Source of the DNA: Skermanella stibiiresistens SB22
GTDB taxonomy: Bacteria > Pseudomonadota > Alphaproteobacteria > Azospirillales > Azospirillaceae
Reading direction: 5' to 3'
DNA: 42,056 nt
Assembly (NCBI RefSeq): GCF_000576635.1
Contig: NZ_AVFL01000044.1
Span: 1 to 42,056 of the forward strand
Shown piece after piece: positions 8,172 to 16,795 of this stretch (position 1 is the stretch's first letter; every line of letters begins with the position of its first letter). A program made the translations under genes and the position numbers. The notes below the pieces were generated by a model. The model did no database searches, was not told the DNA's origin, and worked only from the letters and a program-made list of their open reading frames with translations.

Positions 8172-8259
8172 CAGCCCCGTTTCCATGCGTTCGCCAACGG
8201 CCCGGAATCGGCGGAACGAGCGACACCGGACCGGGCACGCCGGCGGGATGGAGCCCTCC

Positions 8260-8448
8260 TCAATCCCCCTCCTCGACGTCGCCGAGCACTCCCCGCTCCC
8301 GGAGATGGCCGATGATCAGGCGCTCCACGTATTGCGCCATGGTCCTGTCGTCAGCCTTGGCAACCTGTTCGAGCGCGCTCTTCACCGCCGGCCGCACCCT
8401 GACCGAGATCGCCGCCGTGCGGGCTTCGATCCTCTTACCGTCCACCAT
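8260..8448 (-). CDS. Ribbon-helix-helix DNA-binding protein
   Basis: A 62-residue protein with the beta strand AAISVRVRP (12-20) and two helices (KSALEQVAKADDRTMAQY, then VERLIIGHLRERG), the layout of CopG/Arc/ParD-type dimeric DNA binders. GAGGAT precedes the ATG at a suitable distance. No toxin gene is adjacent, so this is either an orphan antitoxin-like protein or a small repressor. An acidic tail (GDVEEGD) closes the protein. Confidence 0.75.
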   Translation of the reverse strand: MVDGKRIEARTAAISVRVRPAVKSALEQVAKADDRTMAQYVERLIIGHLRERGVLGDVEEGD

Positions 8449-8550
8449 TGGAACTTATCCTCACTCAATGTGTGCAGATAGATGTTGACCGCACTTGTGT
8501 TGATGGCGCAATCTGCATTCAACCGCACACAATGGCCGAGGGAGTGGGAC

Positions 8551-9048
8551 ATGTCCATGGTATCTCGTAGATCGTTCGTCGCAATGGCACCGGCCGCCGC
8601 GGTGGCCATCTCCGCCCCGTGTGTCGCCGCCGCTCCGGATGACACCCGACTGATCGATCTGTGCCGCCAGCACGTGGCGCTGGACCCGGTGATCACCGGC
8701 CTGTGGGATCGTCACATCCAGGTCCGGAACGACACCATCGCGACCATCGGAGAGTGCCCGAAATCTGGTCCTGGTGTCGGGGAGTGGCAGGATCGATATT
8801 GTCACACTCCCGCGTGGCATAGTGAGACCGACCATGACGATGTCGCGGAAAGTCAGTGCCGATTGATGAACGAGATCATCTACACCGAGGCACACACCAC
8901 CGCCGGCGTCGCCGCGAAGTTGGACTTGTGGCGGCGGACGGATCACCGTTTCATGAGTGGCAACGACGGGCTTTGGGAGAGCATCGCCGACGACCTCGAG
9001 CGGATGACCGGAATGCGGATCGCGGAGGCCGTTGAGCACGACCACTGA
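8551..9048 (+). CDS. Putative exported hypothetical protein with Tat-like signal
   Basis: A 165-residue protein whose N-terminus MSMVSRRSFVAMAPAAA has a twin-arginine-like RRSF motif and a hydrophobic Ala-rich stretch ending in Ala-x-Ala (about residue 29), so export is likely. The mature part has three or four Cys, several His and the segment TTAGVAAKLDLWRRTD. No catalytic family recognised. The ATG at 8551 is selected because GAGGGAG lies six bases upstream (8538-8544) and the signal starts there; a longer in-frame reading to 8482 would bury the signal. Confidence 0.65.
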   Translation: MSMVSRRSFVAMAPAAAVAISAPCVAAAPDDTRLIDLCRQHVALDPVITGLWDRHIQVRNDTIATIGECPKSGPGVGEWQDRYCHTPAWHSETDHDDVAESQCRLMNEIIYTEAHTTAGVAAKLDLWRRTDHRFMSGNDGLWESIADDLERMTGMRIAEAVEHDH

Positions 9049-9074
9049 CATGGGCGACCAGCAAAACGTGGTGT

Positions 9075-9347
9075 TCAGGCGGCGATGGCCTTCCACGACA
9101 AGGCGATATCGTCCTGGGCTTCCTTCCACGCGATGATCATCGCCACGCGTCTGCCAATCTCCGTCTCGTCCAAGTCGGGACGCATCTCCACCGCCATGGC
9201 GCGAGCGGCGAACCAAGCATCGTAAAGAGGCAGGTTGAACGCGTCTGAAATGTCGTGGGAAAGGCAAACGGCCCGACGCAGTTCGGCGTCAGGTTCTTCA
9301 GGGATGGCGGCGCACACTTTTTCGACCTTGTTCGCGAAGGGGAGCAC
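9075..9347 (-). CDS. Small hypothetical protein, family shared with 23051-23314
   Basis: A 90-residue soluble protein. Its core, ELRRAVCLSHDISDAFNLP and AWFAARAMAVEMRPDLDETE, lines up with the 23051-23314 product: shared features are RRAV, AWxAARA, a Pro six to eight residues later, G-x-R, I-I-x-W and a C-terminal Trp-Lys. The two are therefore members of one small uncharacterised family. A GTG start at 9347 is the only start before an in-frame stop upstream; no clear ribosome-binding site is visible. Confidence 0.6.
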   Translation of the reverse strand: MLPFANKVEKVCAAIPEEPDAELRRAVCLSHDISDAFNLPLYDAWFAARAMAVEMRPDLDETEIGRRVAMIIAWKEAQDDIALSWKAIAA

Positions 9348-9421
9348 GCGAAGAATAAGTCAGAAAAGCTAAGAAAACATTACGAATTTAGAAATGGTTT
9401 CAGGCCAAGGGGCTGATGAGA

Positions 9422-9451
9422 ATGCCCGCTCCCATGGGCTGGAGCGGGCAT
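9422..9451. repeat. Perfect 11-bp hairpin
   Basis: ATGCCCGCTCC and GGAGCGGGCAT pair perfectly around an eight-base loop. The left arm repeats the left arm of the 7851-7882 terminator (GCCCGCTCC). Neither side has a good T run, so it may be a weak terminator or a mobile hairpin. Confidence 0.45.
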
Positions 9452-9623
9452 CCTTCCAAGATGCGATAGACAGGCTCGGATGTCGGAGGGAAGCCGACAC
9501 GCGCACCAACGGGCCTTGGGGCACATCCTTACCGCTCTCATCGGGAATACGTCGTTCCGGCGGAGCTGTGGCCACCTCGGGTCCGCTGGCCGGCAGCGGA
9601 CGCGCCTGGGATGTCGGGGTGGT

Positions 9624-9722
9624 TCAACGCCGCATCAGGCGGGCGAAGCCCTCGGCGAACACGAGGAGGCTGACGCCGAGGAGGGCCACGTCCTTGATCA
9701 GGAACTGCACAAGCCGAAGTGA
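9624..9722 (-). pseudogene. Possible 3' remnant of a membrane-protein gene
   Basis: The last about 33 codons of a minus-strand frame read LRLVQFLIKDVALLGVSLLV followed by FAEGFARLMRR. This resembles the C-terminal helix of DUF417/YkgB-like inner-membrane proteins, where a F-L-x-K-D-x-x-L-L-G pattern is usual. Sequence upstream in the same frame loses this character near 9730, just below the terminator at 9765-9798. That suggests a truncated leftover. The family assignment rests on one short motif. Confidence 0.35.
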
Positions 9723-9764
9723 CGGGCAACGATTGGAGGCGCGGGAAACAAACTCGCAAACATG

Positions 9765-9798
9765 AAAAACCCCATCGCCAAGGGGTGGCGACGGGGTT
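9765..9798 (-). terminator. Minus-strand Rho-independent terminator
   Basis: A 12-bp stem with one mismatch (ACCCCATCGCCA against TGGCGACGGGGT) around a five-base loop, followed on the minus strand by a run of five T. It is a strong terminator shape. The gene it once served is not identifiable upstream. Confidence 0.65.
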
Positions 9799-10197
9799 CC
9801 AGGTGCCGAAATGCGGCGCGACGCGGATCGCTGGGTAGCGCGCACAAATGACGATCCGCATCCGCCGCCACCATGACGCGGCGCAGCATCCGGGCCAACG
9901 GAAAAACCCCTGGTTCGTAAAAATTTCACGGACGGCGGGCTATTTGAAGAGGGGATACACCCCCTGTCCTGACCACTGGACCCATTACCGACGCTGCAGC
10001 GGATGCTGTTATAGGTCCATGACGTCGAAGTCATCAATGCGGACATAACCCGGGGCTGATGGTGATCTGCACCGTAGCCCGGTACATCAGCATGTTCATG
10101 GACGAGCTGAGACGGCAGATCACCGAGATGAATAAAAGAAAGTGCGGTTAAGGTATGCCATACTGCTTAGAAACGATGATCACAAGTGAGAGGTAGC

Positions 10198-10746
10198 ATG
10201 GTTGACCAACCGACGCGAAAAAAACATCCGGTGATAAAAGTAATTTTAGCGATTGGAGGTTTATTGGGAAGTTATCTATTTGGTCTTTTCCAAAGTGCGA
10301 CTAATGACCCAATTATAGCTTGGCTGGCATCATTTTCAAAAAGTTTTCAGAAAAACAAAATAAGCAGTGTAACAAATCAAATCGAAACACTTGATTTAAT
10401 TCATGGTTCTCAAACATCTTACTTAAGTTACTTGTTCAAAAAACTTTTCTCTTTAAGTGCACTTGCATTTATTGTTGTAATGCTATTTGTTGGGATTATT
10501 TGCTTTTTATACGTCATATATACAGAGTTAAAGAAAAAGAACCAAGGCGTTAAGTATGACAAAATGGTATACTTTTTTGCTTTATTCTCTACCGGTTTGT
10601 TCTTTATTTGCGCTATGGTATTAGTTTATATTTCAATGTCCTCCGCTTTTAATACGGTTACAATGATACAAGCGGTGGAGAATTATGACGTAGCTCGCCC
10701 AGCACTTCAAAATCGCCTTGAAGAATTGCAAGAAGCAGTGAAGTAA
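10198..10746 (+). CDS. AT-rich three-pass membrane protein of unknown function
   Basis: A 182-residue protein with hydrophobic segments at about 13-31, 86-108 and 123-147. Between segments 1 and 2 lies a polar loop with KSFQKNKISSVTNQIETLDL, and the C-terminus is soluble and acidic (QNRLEELQEAVK). GAGAGG precedes the ATG by four bases. Base composition is far more AT-rich than the flanking genes and codon use favours A/T endings, so recent transfer is likely. It sits at the 3' edge of the terminase block, a common place for phage cargo genes. No family recognised; anti-phage or host-modifying roles are conceivable but unsupported. Confidence 0.7.
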   Translation: MVDQPTRKKHPVIKVILAIGGLLGSYLFGLFQSATNDPIIAWLASFSKSFQKNKISSVTNQIETLDLIHGSQTSYLSYLFKKLFSLSALAFIVVMLFVGIICFLYVIYTELKKKNQGVKYDKMVYFFALFSTGLFFICAMVLVYISMSSAFNTVTMIQAVENYDVARPALQNRLEELQEAVK

Positions 10747-10938
10747 CACCCATCACCACGCACCTCCCCAATCAAAGGACCACCCCCGCGCCCACCCGTG
10801 GCTGAACCACTGTGCCTTGACCGGCCGCAGGATGCTCCCCCATGCCGGTCCAATGGATGTTCGCCCCCCATGGAGCCCTCCGCACCAGAGGCTATCCCAC
10901 GACCGAAAAATCGACGAATGCCGCCTCCCACCTGGATG

Positions 10939-11055
10939 TAACGCCCGTAACGCAGGTAACGCGTGTTTTTGCATAATGCCCTTACGCGCGCGTACATGCG
11001 CCCGCGCGTATAGCGATTAACAGAGAAGTGCCGTTACAAGCGTTACAGGCGTTAC
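10939..11055. repeat. Period-9 repeat arrays in inverted arrangement at the 3' side of terL
   Basis: TAACGC occurs at 10939, 10948 and 10957, exactly nine bases apart. CGTTAC occurs at 11032, 11041 and 11050, again nine bases apart and in inverted orientation, so the arms form a roughly 24-bp imperfect inverted repeat. Between them lie the palindrome TACGCGCGCGTA (10983-10994) and a related CGCGCGTA. The layout resembles iterons or a protein-loading site such as an origin or packaging site. The 323-bp gap between the AT-rich gene and terL contains nothing else recognisable. Confidence 0.55.
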
Positions 11056-11069
11056 GTGGTCGATCTGGA

Positions 11070-12467
11070 TCAGGTCCTCCACGCCAGATCGCCAACTCCT
11101 ACGACCGGCCGGATCACCGGGAATTCCCGCGCGATGTAGTAGCCGATGCCATCCGTCAAGTGGCTCAAGCCGGGGTCCGCCTTCTTGTCGATCTCGCCCG
11201 TGCCACCTTCCAAGACCCGGACGCCCTCGAAATCCCGCGCGACGTTGGGCGCCTTCACAGGGTCGACCATGAGCCGGACGTCCCCGGCCGCCGATAGGAG
11301 CCGCGAGTTCACGGCGTTTACCCGAACCCGCTCCCGGGGGTTGGATTGCGGCACGCGGATCGAGAGCCTGTCCTTGAACACGGGCCGAAGCTCGGCCTTC
11401 ACCAGGTCCCAGTCCGATCCCTGAACCCTCGCGCTTCCCTGCGCGCCACCCGTGGCGTCGCCATAAACGTGGACAGGCCCGGCATGCCGCTCCGACCAAT
11501 CCGCGACGATGCGCCGGCACACCGCTGGCGTCGTGCTGTGACGGGGGATGTGGACCTCTCCGATCACCCCGGTCCCGCTGGACGCCGTGGGGAGGATCTC
11601 GCCCCGTGCGTTCGGAAGCGGCATCTCCTGGAGGATCGTGGCAGTCCCCGGTTCGGCGTTGAAATCCATGGTGATGATGAGTGGCGCCACGGGATTGTGC
11701 CTCAGGGGAGCGCAGTGGATGCGCCGGTCGAACGGATGGTAGGCCCTTCCACCGAACACGATGAACGACGCCTCGTATTCCTGTTCGAACATCTCGGCGC
11801 TCATCGTGCGCCGGGCGGACTCGATCTCTCTCGCCGGTAGGATATCGGCGCTCAGCCATGTGAATCCATCCCACTCCTCATCCTCGCCGCTGATCGCGTA
11901 CTGGTACAGGTCGTAGTACTCGCCCCTCCCCTCAGGGACTCCGATCAACCATGCCCACCCCGCCCTATCCGCCAGCGCCGGGCGGATGTTCGCCTTCCAG
12001 ATCCCCGGCTTGGTGTTGGCAATCTCGTCGATGATCCCGCCGTTCCAACTGCGCCCCTCAATGCGCTCTGCTCGGTCCAGACCGACGACGCAGATCTCCG
12101 CGCCGGTAATGAGGGGGATGGTCAGATCCGACTCGCGGATGCGGCCGCCCAGCAGCCGTTTTGGGATCATCGCCTTCAGATCGGACCAAAATATCTGACG
12201 CGCCTGATCCCGGGTCGGCGCGGCCGCAAAGTACCGGTAGTCCAAGTACTTTCCCTCCGCCGACTCCCGTAGCGCCTGGATGATGAGCGCGCGCTTGGCC
12301 CGCTCCGTTTTGCCGCTGCGACGCCCAGCCGGCACCACCTTGAACCGCGCCGGCGAGTTGATCAGCCGCAGGTGTTCCGGATGCGGGATGAGCGGATACC
12401 AGCGCGGCGTCAGCCCCTCCGCCACCTCGCCACCGGGGCCATAGACCCTGCCCTCCCGCCCGATCAT
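11070..12467 (-). CDS. terL: Phage terminase large subunit
   Basis: A 465-residue DNA-packaging motor. The ATPase half has a Walker A motif AGRRSGKT (47-54) and a Walker B strand GGIIDE (143-148). The nuclease half has the acidic residues expected of an RNase H-like fold in ITMDFNA (Asp268), YGDATGG (Asp337) and a terminal HLTDG (Asp439). Length and motif order match complete large terminases, so it appears intact. The ATG overlaps the small terminase stop by four bases. Unusually for a phage, no portal gene follows; the portal is about 18 kb away in another block. Confidence 0.93.
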   Translation of the reverse strand: MIGREGRVYGPGGEVAEGLTPRWYPLIPHPEHLRLINSPARFKVVPAGRRSGKTERAKRALIIQALRESAEGKYLDYRYFAAAPTRDQARQIFWSDLKAMIPKRLLGGRIRESDLTIPLITGAEICVVGLDRAERIEGRSWNGGIIDEIANTKPGIWKANIRPALADRAGWAWLIGVPEGRGEYYDLYQYAISGEDEEWDGFTWLSADILPAREIESARRTMSAEMFEQEYEASFIVFGGRAYHPFDRRIHCAPLRHNPVAPLIITMDFNAEPGTATILQEMPLPNARGEILPTASSGTGVIGEVHIPRHSTTPAVCRRIVADWSERHAGPVHVYGDATGGAQGSARVQGSDWDLVKAELRPVFKDRLSIRVPQSNPRERVRVNAVNSRLLSAAGDVRLMVDPVKAPNVARDFEGVRVLEGGTGEIDKKADPGLSHLTDGIGYYIAREFPVIRPVVGVGDLAWRT

Positions 12468-12862
12468 TCATCCGCCTCGGTGGCGACCATGGCCTTGAGC
12501 GCGGCGGCGATCTCCTTGGCCTTCTCGGCGGCGTTCTCCTTGGTCTCCTCGTCGAACCGGTCACGCTGGCCCAGCAGGTTCTTGCCGAGGAAGATCATCA
12601 TGGGGATGCTGCCGGCGCTCGCCGCCTGCCACTGCATCCGCCGGAGACTCCCCTTCCCCTTGGCCCTGGCGCCGGCCAGCATCTCCGCGAACTCCGGATC
12701 CCGCTTGCGGCGCTTGAAAGTTTCCAGCGACACGCCGACGATGGCGGCGATCTCCTCGTCGGTGCATGCGATCTGCGCCAGCTTCTCGGCAAGTCCCCAG
12801 TCGATCTCCAACGGCGGCCGACCGCGCTGGACGGCGTTGTCCGTTTTATTGGGAGAGGTCAT
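12464..12862 (-). CDS. terS: Phage terminase small subunit
   Basis: A 132-residue protein with an N-terminal DNA-binding helix-turn-helix (ACTDEEIAAIVGVSLETFKR, about 33-52), a central stretch GSLRRMQWQAASAGSIPMMI and a Lys/Glu-rich C-terminal helix for oligomerisation. This is the usual small-terminase arrangement, which recognises the packaging site and hands DNA to TerL. GAGGTGA gives a strong ribosome-binding site. It lies three bases after the tape measure stop and overlaps terL by four bases. Confidence 0.85.
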   Translation of the reverse strand: MTSPNKTDNAVQRGRPPLEIDWGLAEKLAQIACTDEEIAAIVGVSLETFKRRKRDPEFAEMLAGARAKGKGSLRRMQWQAASAGSIPMMIFLGKNLLGQRDRFDEETKENAAEKAKEIAAALKAMVATEADE

Positions 12863-12865
12863 AAT

Positions 12866-15800
12866 TCACCTCATTCCATTGGGGTTGTACATGCCGCCCG
12901 GGCGCGCGGCGCGACGAAGCTGCTCCTGGACCATGCCCTCGAGCTGGCGGGTGATGGCTTTGCCGAAGCGGGCACCGTCCTCCTGTGAGGCGCCCTGTGG
13001 CATGTTGACCGAGACGGTGTTCGTGATGGCCGGGCCGGAGCCGCCAGCCGGGGACAGCGCCTTCATCTGCCCCTCGGTGAACACCCCCTCCCCGCGCTTG
13101 AGGATCGCGGGCACCTCGGCTCCAGCGATGCCACCGGTGTGATAGCGGGGAATGGACGGTGCCATGAACGTCGTCATCGGCAGTTGCCTGAATGGCGCGG
13201 CGTCCCTGCCCGCGATGCCGCCGGCGTGATGGACGCCGGCCAGCGCGATCGACCCCGCCTGCCCCACTCCGGCACCGATATTCGCGGCGCTGGCGGTTCC
13301 AATTCCCGCCGCGCCACCGAAGGCGCCGCCGATCAGGCCGGCGAGCGGGATGGTGATGGCCTGCCGGATGGCCATGCGCGCCAGGTCGGCCGCCACGCTG
13401 CGGGCCATGTCGGCGAATGCCTCCTTCACCCCCTTGGTGCCGTCGATGATGCCAACCAGCGCGTCCTCCATGCTCAGGAGACCGCCGTAGGAGATCGCGC
13501 GCATCTGCTCGTTGAACGTCATGCCGGAGTTGGCGAGGTCCATCAGCGCGTCTTGCTGGCGCTGAAGGCGGTCCGTCGCCACGGCCAACTGGCCCGCGAG
13601 GCGGATTTGCTGCTGGCCATAGTCGTTCGTGGCGGATATGCCGTCGCGCTCGAGCTGGATGGTCTTCTCGATCTCGGCGTTCTTGCGGATCAGGGCCTCA
13701 CCCGTGAGACCCAAAGCCGACTGGTACTGGGAGGCGGCATTGATCTGAGCGCGCAGATCCTCGATATCCTCCTGGGATCTGTTGTCGTTCTCCGCCAGCG
13801 CCTTGGTCGCCGCCGCGTCGATGCGGCGACGCGAGAGTTCCGTCGTGAGGTCGGCGTTCTCCGCTAGGAGGCGGGATTCCTCCTGGATCCGGGCCATGGC
13901 CGCGGTTCGCTCCGCGCCCTCCAACTTGAGGGCGTCCGTCATCAGCTCGGTGGCGGCGATCCCTTGGTTGATCTGGTTGATGGCCTCCGCGCTTCCCTTG
14001 TCCTCATTGGCCTGCTTCTGGGCCCTGAAGAGTTCGGTGAGGGAATCGACCCGTGCCTTGTCGTGGCTGATGCCAAGCTGGATGGCGGCGTTCCGCGCCT
14101 CGATAGCGGCCTGTTTCTCCCACAGAGCGGTGCCATCCTGTTTGACCGAATCCGCCATCCGCATGGTGGCGTCCGTGAGGCGGTTGGTCTGGTCGATGGA
14201 CTCGACCATGCCAGCGGCCGCCTCCTGGAAACGCATCGCCTGCTGGGCGTCGTAGAGGGCGCCGATCAGGTTCTCCAACTCCGCGACCTGCGCTTTGGTG
14301 TATTTCGGATTGAGGCCCTGGACCCGGTTCAGGATCTCCATGGCGCGGGTTTGCTGCTCGACCGCGTCCGTCCCCATGTCATACGCGGACGAGAGTTCGC
14401 CCTCGGCCGAGATCCGCGCCTTGATCTCGTCGCGCTGTTCGGCGAACCGCTTCGCGACGTTCTCCCCGGTGGCGGGGGTGGTCGGCTTCGCCTTCTCCGG
14501 CTGGACGGTGGCGGCCCCCCTGCCCGTCCCCGCCGTCGGCCGGCCCCTGGTGCGGACGCCCTCGGGGCTTTTCCCGGCGAGGACGTTGCCCGCAGCCGTC
14601 TCCCGCTCCTGGGCGGATTTCAGGCGCGCGTCGAGATCCTGGCCGGGCGCGACGCCGTACTGTTCATCCTGGTTGGTCAGCGGTCCCATCGTGCCGGAGC
14701 CGGGATTGAGCTTGTTCTCCCAAGCGATCAGCTCCTTCCGCTTGTCGATCTGTTCCTGGATCGCCTTGACCGTCTCGCGGGCCTCCTCCTGGACCGCTTT
14801 GATCTTGGCCTGGATAGCCTCTCGCTCTTGGCCTTGCGCGCCGCGGAGTTGGTCGTGCAGGCCCTGGATGGACCGCATCTTGTCCGCGTGCTCGGCCCAT
14901 GCGGCGGTGCCGTCCTGGACCTTACCGTTCAGGATGACCAGGGCGGTGACGGCGGTTCCGAGGATGGCCGGGATGGCGAGGAGCGGATGTCCGACAAGCA
15001 CGGAGCCCAGGCGGCCGAACGAACCGATCAGGCCGCCAACCGCCGACACGATGCCCAGGATCCAACTGCCGATCTTGACGGCGATCAGCGCCTGGATGGC
15101 GGTCTTGACGCCCTCCGTGTGCTGGCTGAGGAACCGAAATCCTTCGATGAGGCTGTCGACGGCGGACTTGAGCGCGCCGCCAAGTTCCGTGGCGAGCTTG
15201 CGGCCCTCCACGCTGTTGAGCCAGCGGGCCAACTCCTGGGCACCGTCGGCCGCCCCCTTGAGGAAACCGCCATCGGCGATGATGCGCTTGGCCTCGTCCA
15301 TGGCGTTGTTGAAGCGCCGGAACTCGGCGGAAGCGCTCGCCATACGGTCCACGGGGAACTTGGCGCGGACGGCGCCGTCGAACGCGTTGAAGAAGTCCTG
15401 GATGGCGACTTGGCCCTTCTCCATCGCCTTGGAGAGCTCGGCCGTGCTCATGCCCAGGGCCTTGGCGGTCAGGGCGAAGGCTCCGGGAAGCTGCTCGGCG
15501 AGCTGGCCGGTCAACTCCTCGGCGGTGATCTTCCCCTTGGAGGCCATCTGGGAAAGCGCGGTGAAGGCGCGCGAGGCGTCGGCCGGCGACTTGCCCAGCA
15601 GGGCCATGGCCTGGGCCACGCCGAAGAAGGTGTTCTTGGCGCTCTCGACGTTGACGCTGGAGCCGGTGACGCTGGCGAGGAAGTTCACGTAGTCCTTGCC
15701 GGCGTCCAGGGTGGACAGGCCCAACCGGTCGGTCTCGGCCTTGAGGCGGGCGAACTCCGCCCTGCCCTGGATGGCGCTGTCGGTGGCGACCTCGAGGCCC

Positions 15801-16417
15801 TTCTCCAGGCTCTCGAAGGCCATGCCGGTCTGGGCGATGTCCCGGACCACCAGACCGGCGCCGAGTCCGGCTAGGACGCCTTGGACACTCAGGACAGCGC
15901 TCTCGAGCCTCTTGAAGCCGTCGCTCAAGCCGCCGACGGCGCGTGTGACACCACTCAGATCCGGCGCGCGTGGGGTGACGCTCGGGATGACGGGGTTGAT
16001 GGGGCTCACGCTCGGCGTGGGCATGATCGGCCGTGGCGAGACCTGTGGGGTGACGGGGCGGATGGGATCCTGCCGAGGGGAGATCCTGGTGGCGTTGATC
16101 ATCCCGATCTGGCGCTGGATGCCGCCCAGATCGGCGCGCATGCGCGCGAGGGTGTCGCCGCCCCTGGATGTCAGGTCGATCGGCTTGGTCCGCTCCATCT
16201 GGCGCTGAAGGGCTTGGATGGACCGGTTCGCTTGGGAAAGCTGATCTGTGGAGACCTTGAGGTCTATCCGCTGTCCACCGACAGCGTTCATGACCTTATG
16301 AACCTGCTCGGCCTTGGCGCGCACGCCCTCCAACGCGTCCTTGAGCCGCTTGGCGGACGCCTCCGCCTTCGATCCGTCGATGAGGATCTGTAAATGCGCT
16401 TCCCGTTCGATCGCCAT
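12866..16417 (-). CDS. Phage tail tape measure protein
   Basis: An approximately 1183-residue protein that sets tail length in siphovirus-like phages. An N-terminal coiled region (1-110) and a Pro-rich linker (115-150) lead to a tape-measure domain at about 195-390, with the family hallmark KITAEELTGQLAEQLPGAFA. Hydrophobic segments follow at about 440-495, then long coiled-coil-like stretches and a lambda-H-like C-terminal region (MEDALVGIIDGTKGVKEAF). The ATG at 16417 (MAIEREAHLQ) is favoured; an ATG at 16432 or TTG at 16444 would add up to nine residues. No other tail gene is adjacent, and terS/terL follow it directly, which is not a standard phage order. Confidence 0.9.
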   Translation of the reverse strand: MAIEREAHLQILIDGSKAEASAKRLKDALEGVRAKAEQVHKVMNAVGGQRIDLKVSTDQLSQANRSIQALQRQMERTKPIDLTSRGGDTLARMRADLGGIQRQIGMINATRISPRQDPIRPVTPQVSPRPIMPTPSVSPINPVIPSVTPRAPDLSGVTRAVGGLSDGFKRLESAVLSVQGVLAGLGAGLVVRDIAQTGMAFESLEKGLEVATDSAIQGRAEFARLKAETDRLGLSTLDAGKDYVNFLASVTGSSVNVESAKNTFFGVAQAMALLGKSPADASRAFTALSQMASKGKITAEELTGQLAEQLPGAFALTAKALGMSTAELSKAMEKGQVAIQDFFNAFDGAVRAKFPVDRMASASAEFRRFNNAMDEAKRIIADGGFLKGAADGAQELARWLNSVEGRKLATELGGALKSAVDSLIEGFRFLSQHTEGVKTAIQALIAVKIGSWILGIVSAVGGLIGSFGRLGSVLVGHPLLAIPAILGTAVTALVILNGKVQDGTAAWAEHADKMRSIQGLHDQLRGAQGQEREAIQAKIKAVQEEARETVKAIQEQIDKRKELIAWENKLNPGSGTMGPLTNQDEQYGVAPGQDLDARLKSAQERETAAGNVLAGKSPEGVRTRGRPTAGTGRGAATVQPEKAKPTTPATGENVAKRFAEQRDEIKARISAEGELSSAYDMGTDAVEQQTRAMEILNRVQGLNPKYTKAQVAELENLIGALYDAQQAMRFQEAAAGMVESIDQTNRLTDATMRMADSVKQDGTALWEKQAAIEARNAAIQLGISHDKARVDSLTELFRAQKQANEDKGSAEAINQINQGIAATELMTDALKLEGAERTAAMARIQEESRLLAENADLTTELSRRRIDAAATKALAENDNRSQEDIEDLRAQINAASQYQSALGLTGEALIRKNAEIEKTIQLERDGISATNDYGQQQIRLAGQLAVATDRLQRQQDALMDLANSGMTFNEQMRAISYGGLLSMEDALVGIIDGTKGVKEAFADMARSVAADLARMAIRQAITIPLAGLIGGAFGGAAGIGTASAANIGAGVGQAGSIALAGVHHAGGIAGRDAAPFRQLPMTTFMAPSIPRYHTGGIAGAEVPAILKRGEGVFTEGQMKALSPAGGSGPAITNTVSVNMPQGASQEDGARFGKAITRQLEGMVQEQLRRAARPGGMYNPNGMR

Positions 16418-16546
16418 CGGAACCCGCCGCATGCCAAAAACCAACGGGCATTATAGTTTCCGGAGAAATCAACGGACATGAAGGACTGGGGATCATTTGC
16501 TCCTGACCCCCAAAAACTTGGGTGTCATGGGGTCCAACCGTGGGGA

Positions 16547-16574
16547 CCAAAGTGTTCCCCGGGGAACACTTTGG
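16547..16574. promoter_or_regulatory. Perfect 28-bp palindrome with parS-like core upstream of parA
   Basis: CCAAAGTGTTCCCC is followed directly by its reverse complement. The central 16 bases, TGTTCCCCGGGGAACA, have the same length and outer bases as chromosomal parS (TGTTTCACGTGAAACA) but a different middle. A second shorter palindrome, TTCACCGGTGAA, lies at 16601-16612. Both are in the 378-bp gap between the tape measure start and the ParA-like gene, so a centromere or operator role for the partition cassette is plausible. No gene was seen in the gap. Confidence 0.5.
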
Positions 16575-16795
16575 ATTTCATCACGCTCGGTTCCAGCGTG
16601 TTCACCGGTGAAGACTGTGCCGATTGATCCGGGAGATGTGGGCCGGGACCATGCGCTCCCTGGTGGCGGCCCATCCGACGCCGATGACGATGTTGGGGAT
16701 GCGGCGCACGTCATTTACCGCGTTGAACATCGGTATCGCAGCGGTGTAATCTAGGTGCGTATGACATACCGAAAACATGCCGATTGGATACCGTA

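Larger units (their letters stand above)
9348..10197. other. Gene-poor region with hairpins and possible remnants
   Basis: About 850 bp without a convincing intact gene. It holds an 11-bp hairpin at 9422-9451, a minus-strand terminator at 9765-9798 and a possible gene remnant at 9624-9722. There is also a doubtful 30-codon ORF at 10059-10151 (MVICTVARYISMFMDELRRQ). The left part resembles the hairpin-bearing gap at 7.8 kb. It looks like decaying DNA next to a mobile segment. Confidence 0.4.

Noticed and set aside
8004-8315. Plus-strand ORF overlapping repeat copy B and the ribbon-helix-helix gene
   Set aside because: Arg/Pro-rich end is antisense of the RHH gene; no ribosome-binding site and it crosses a repeated non-coding element.
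13964-15874. A 636-codon plus-strand open frame inside the tape measure gene
   Set aside because: Leu/Gly/Asp-biased shadow of a high-GC gene; the minus strand has a recognisable tape measure protein.
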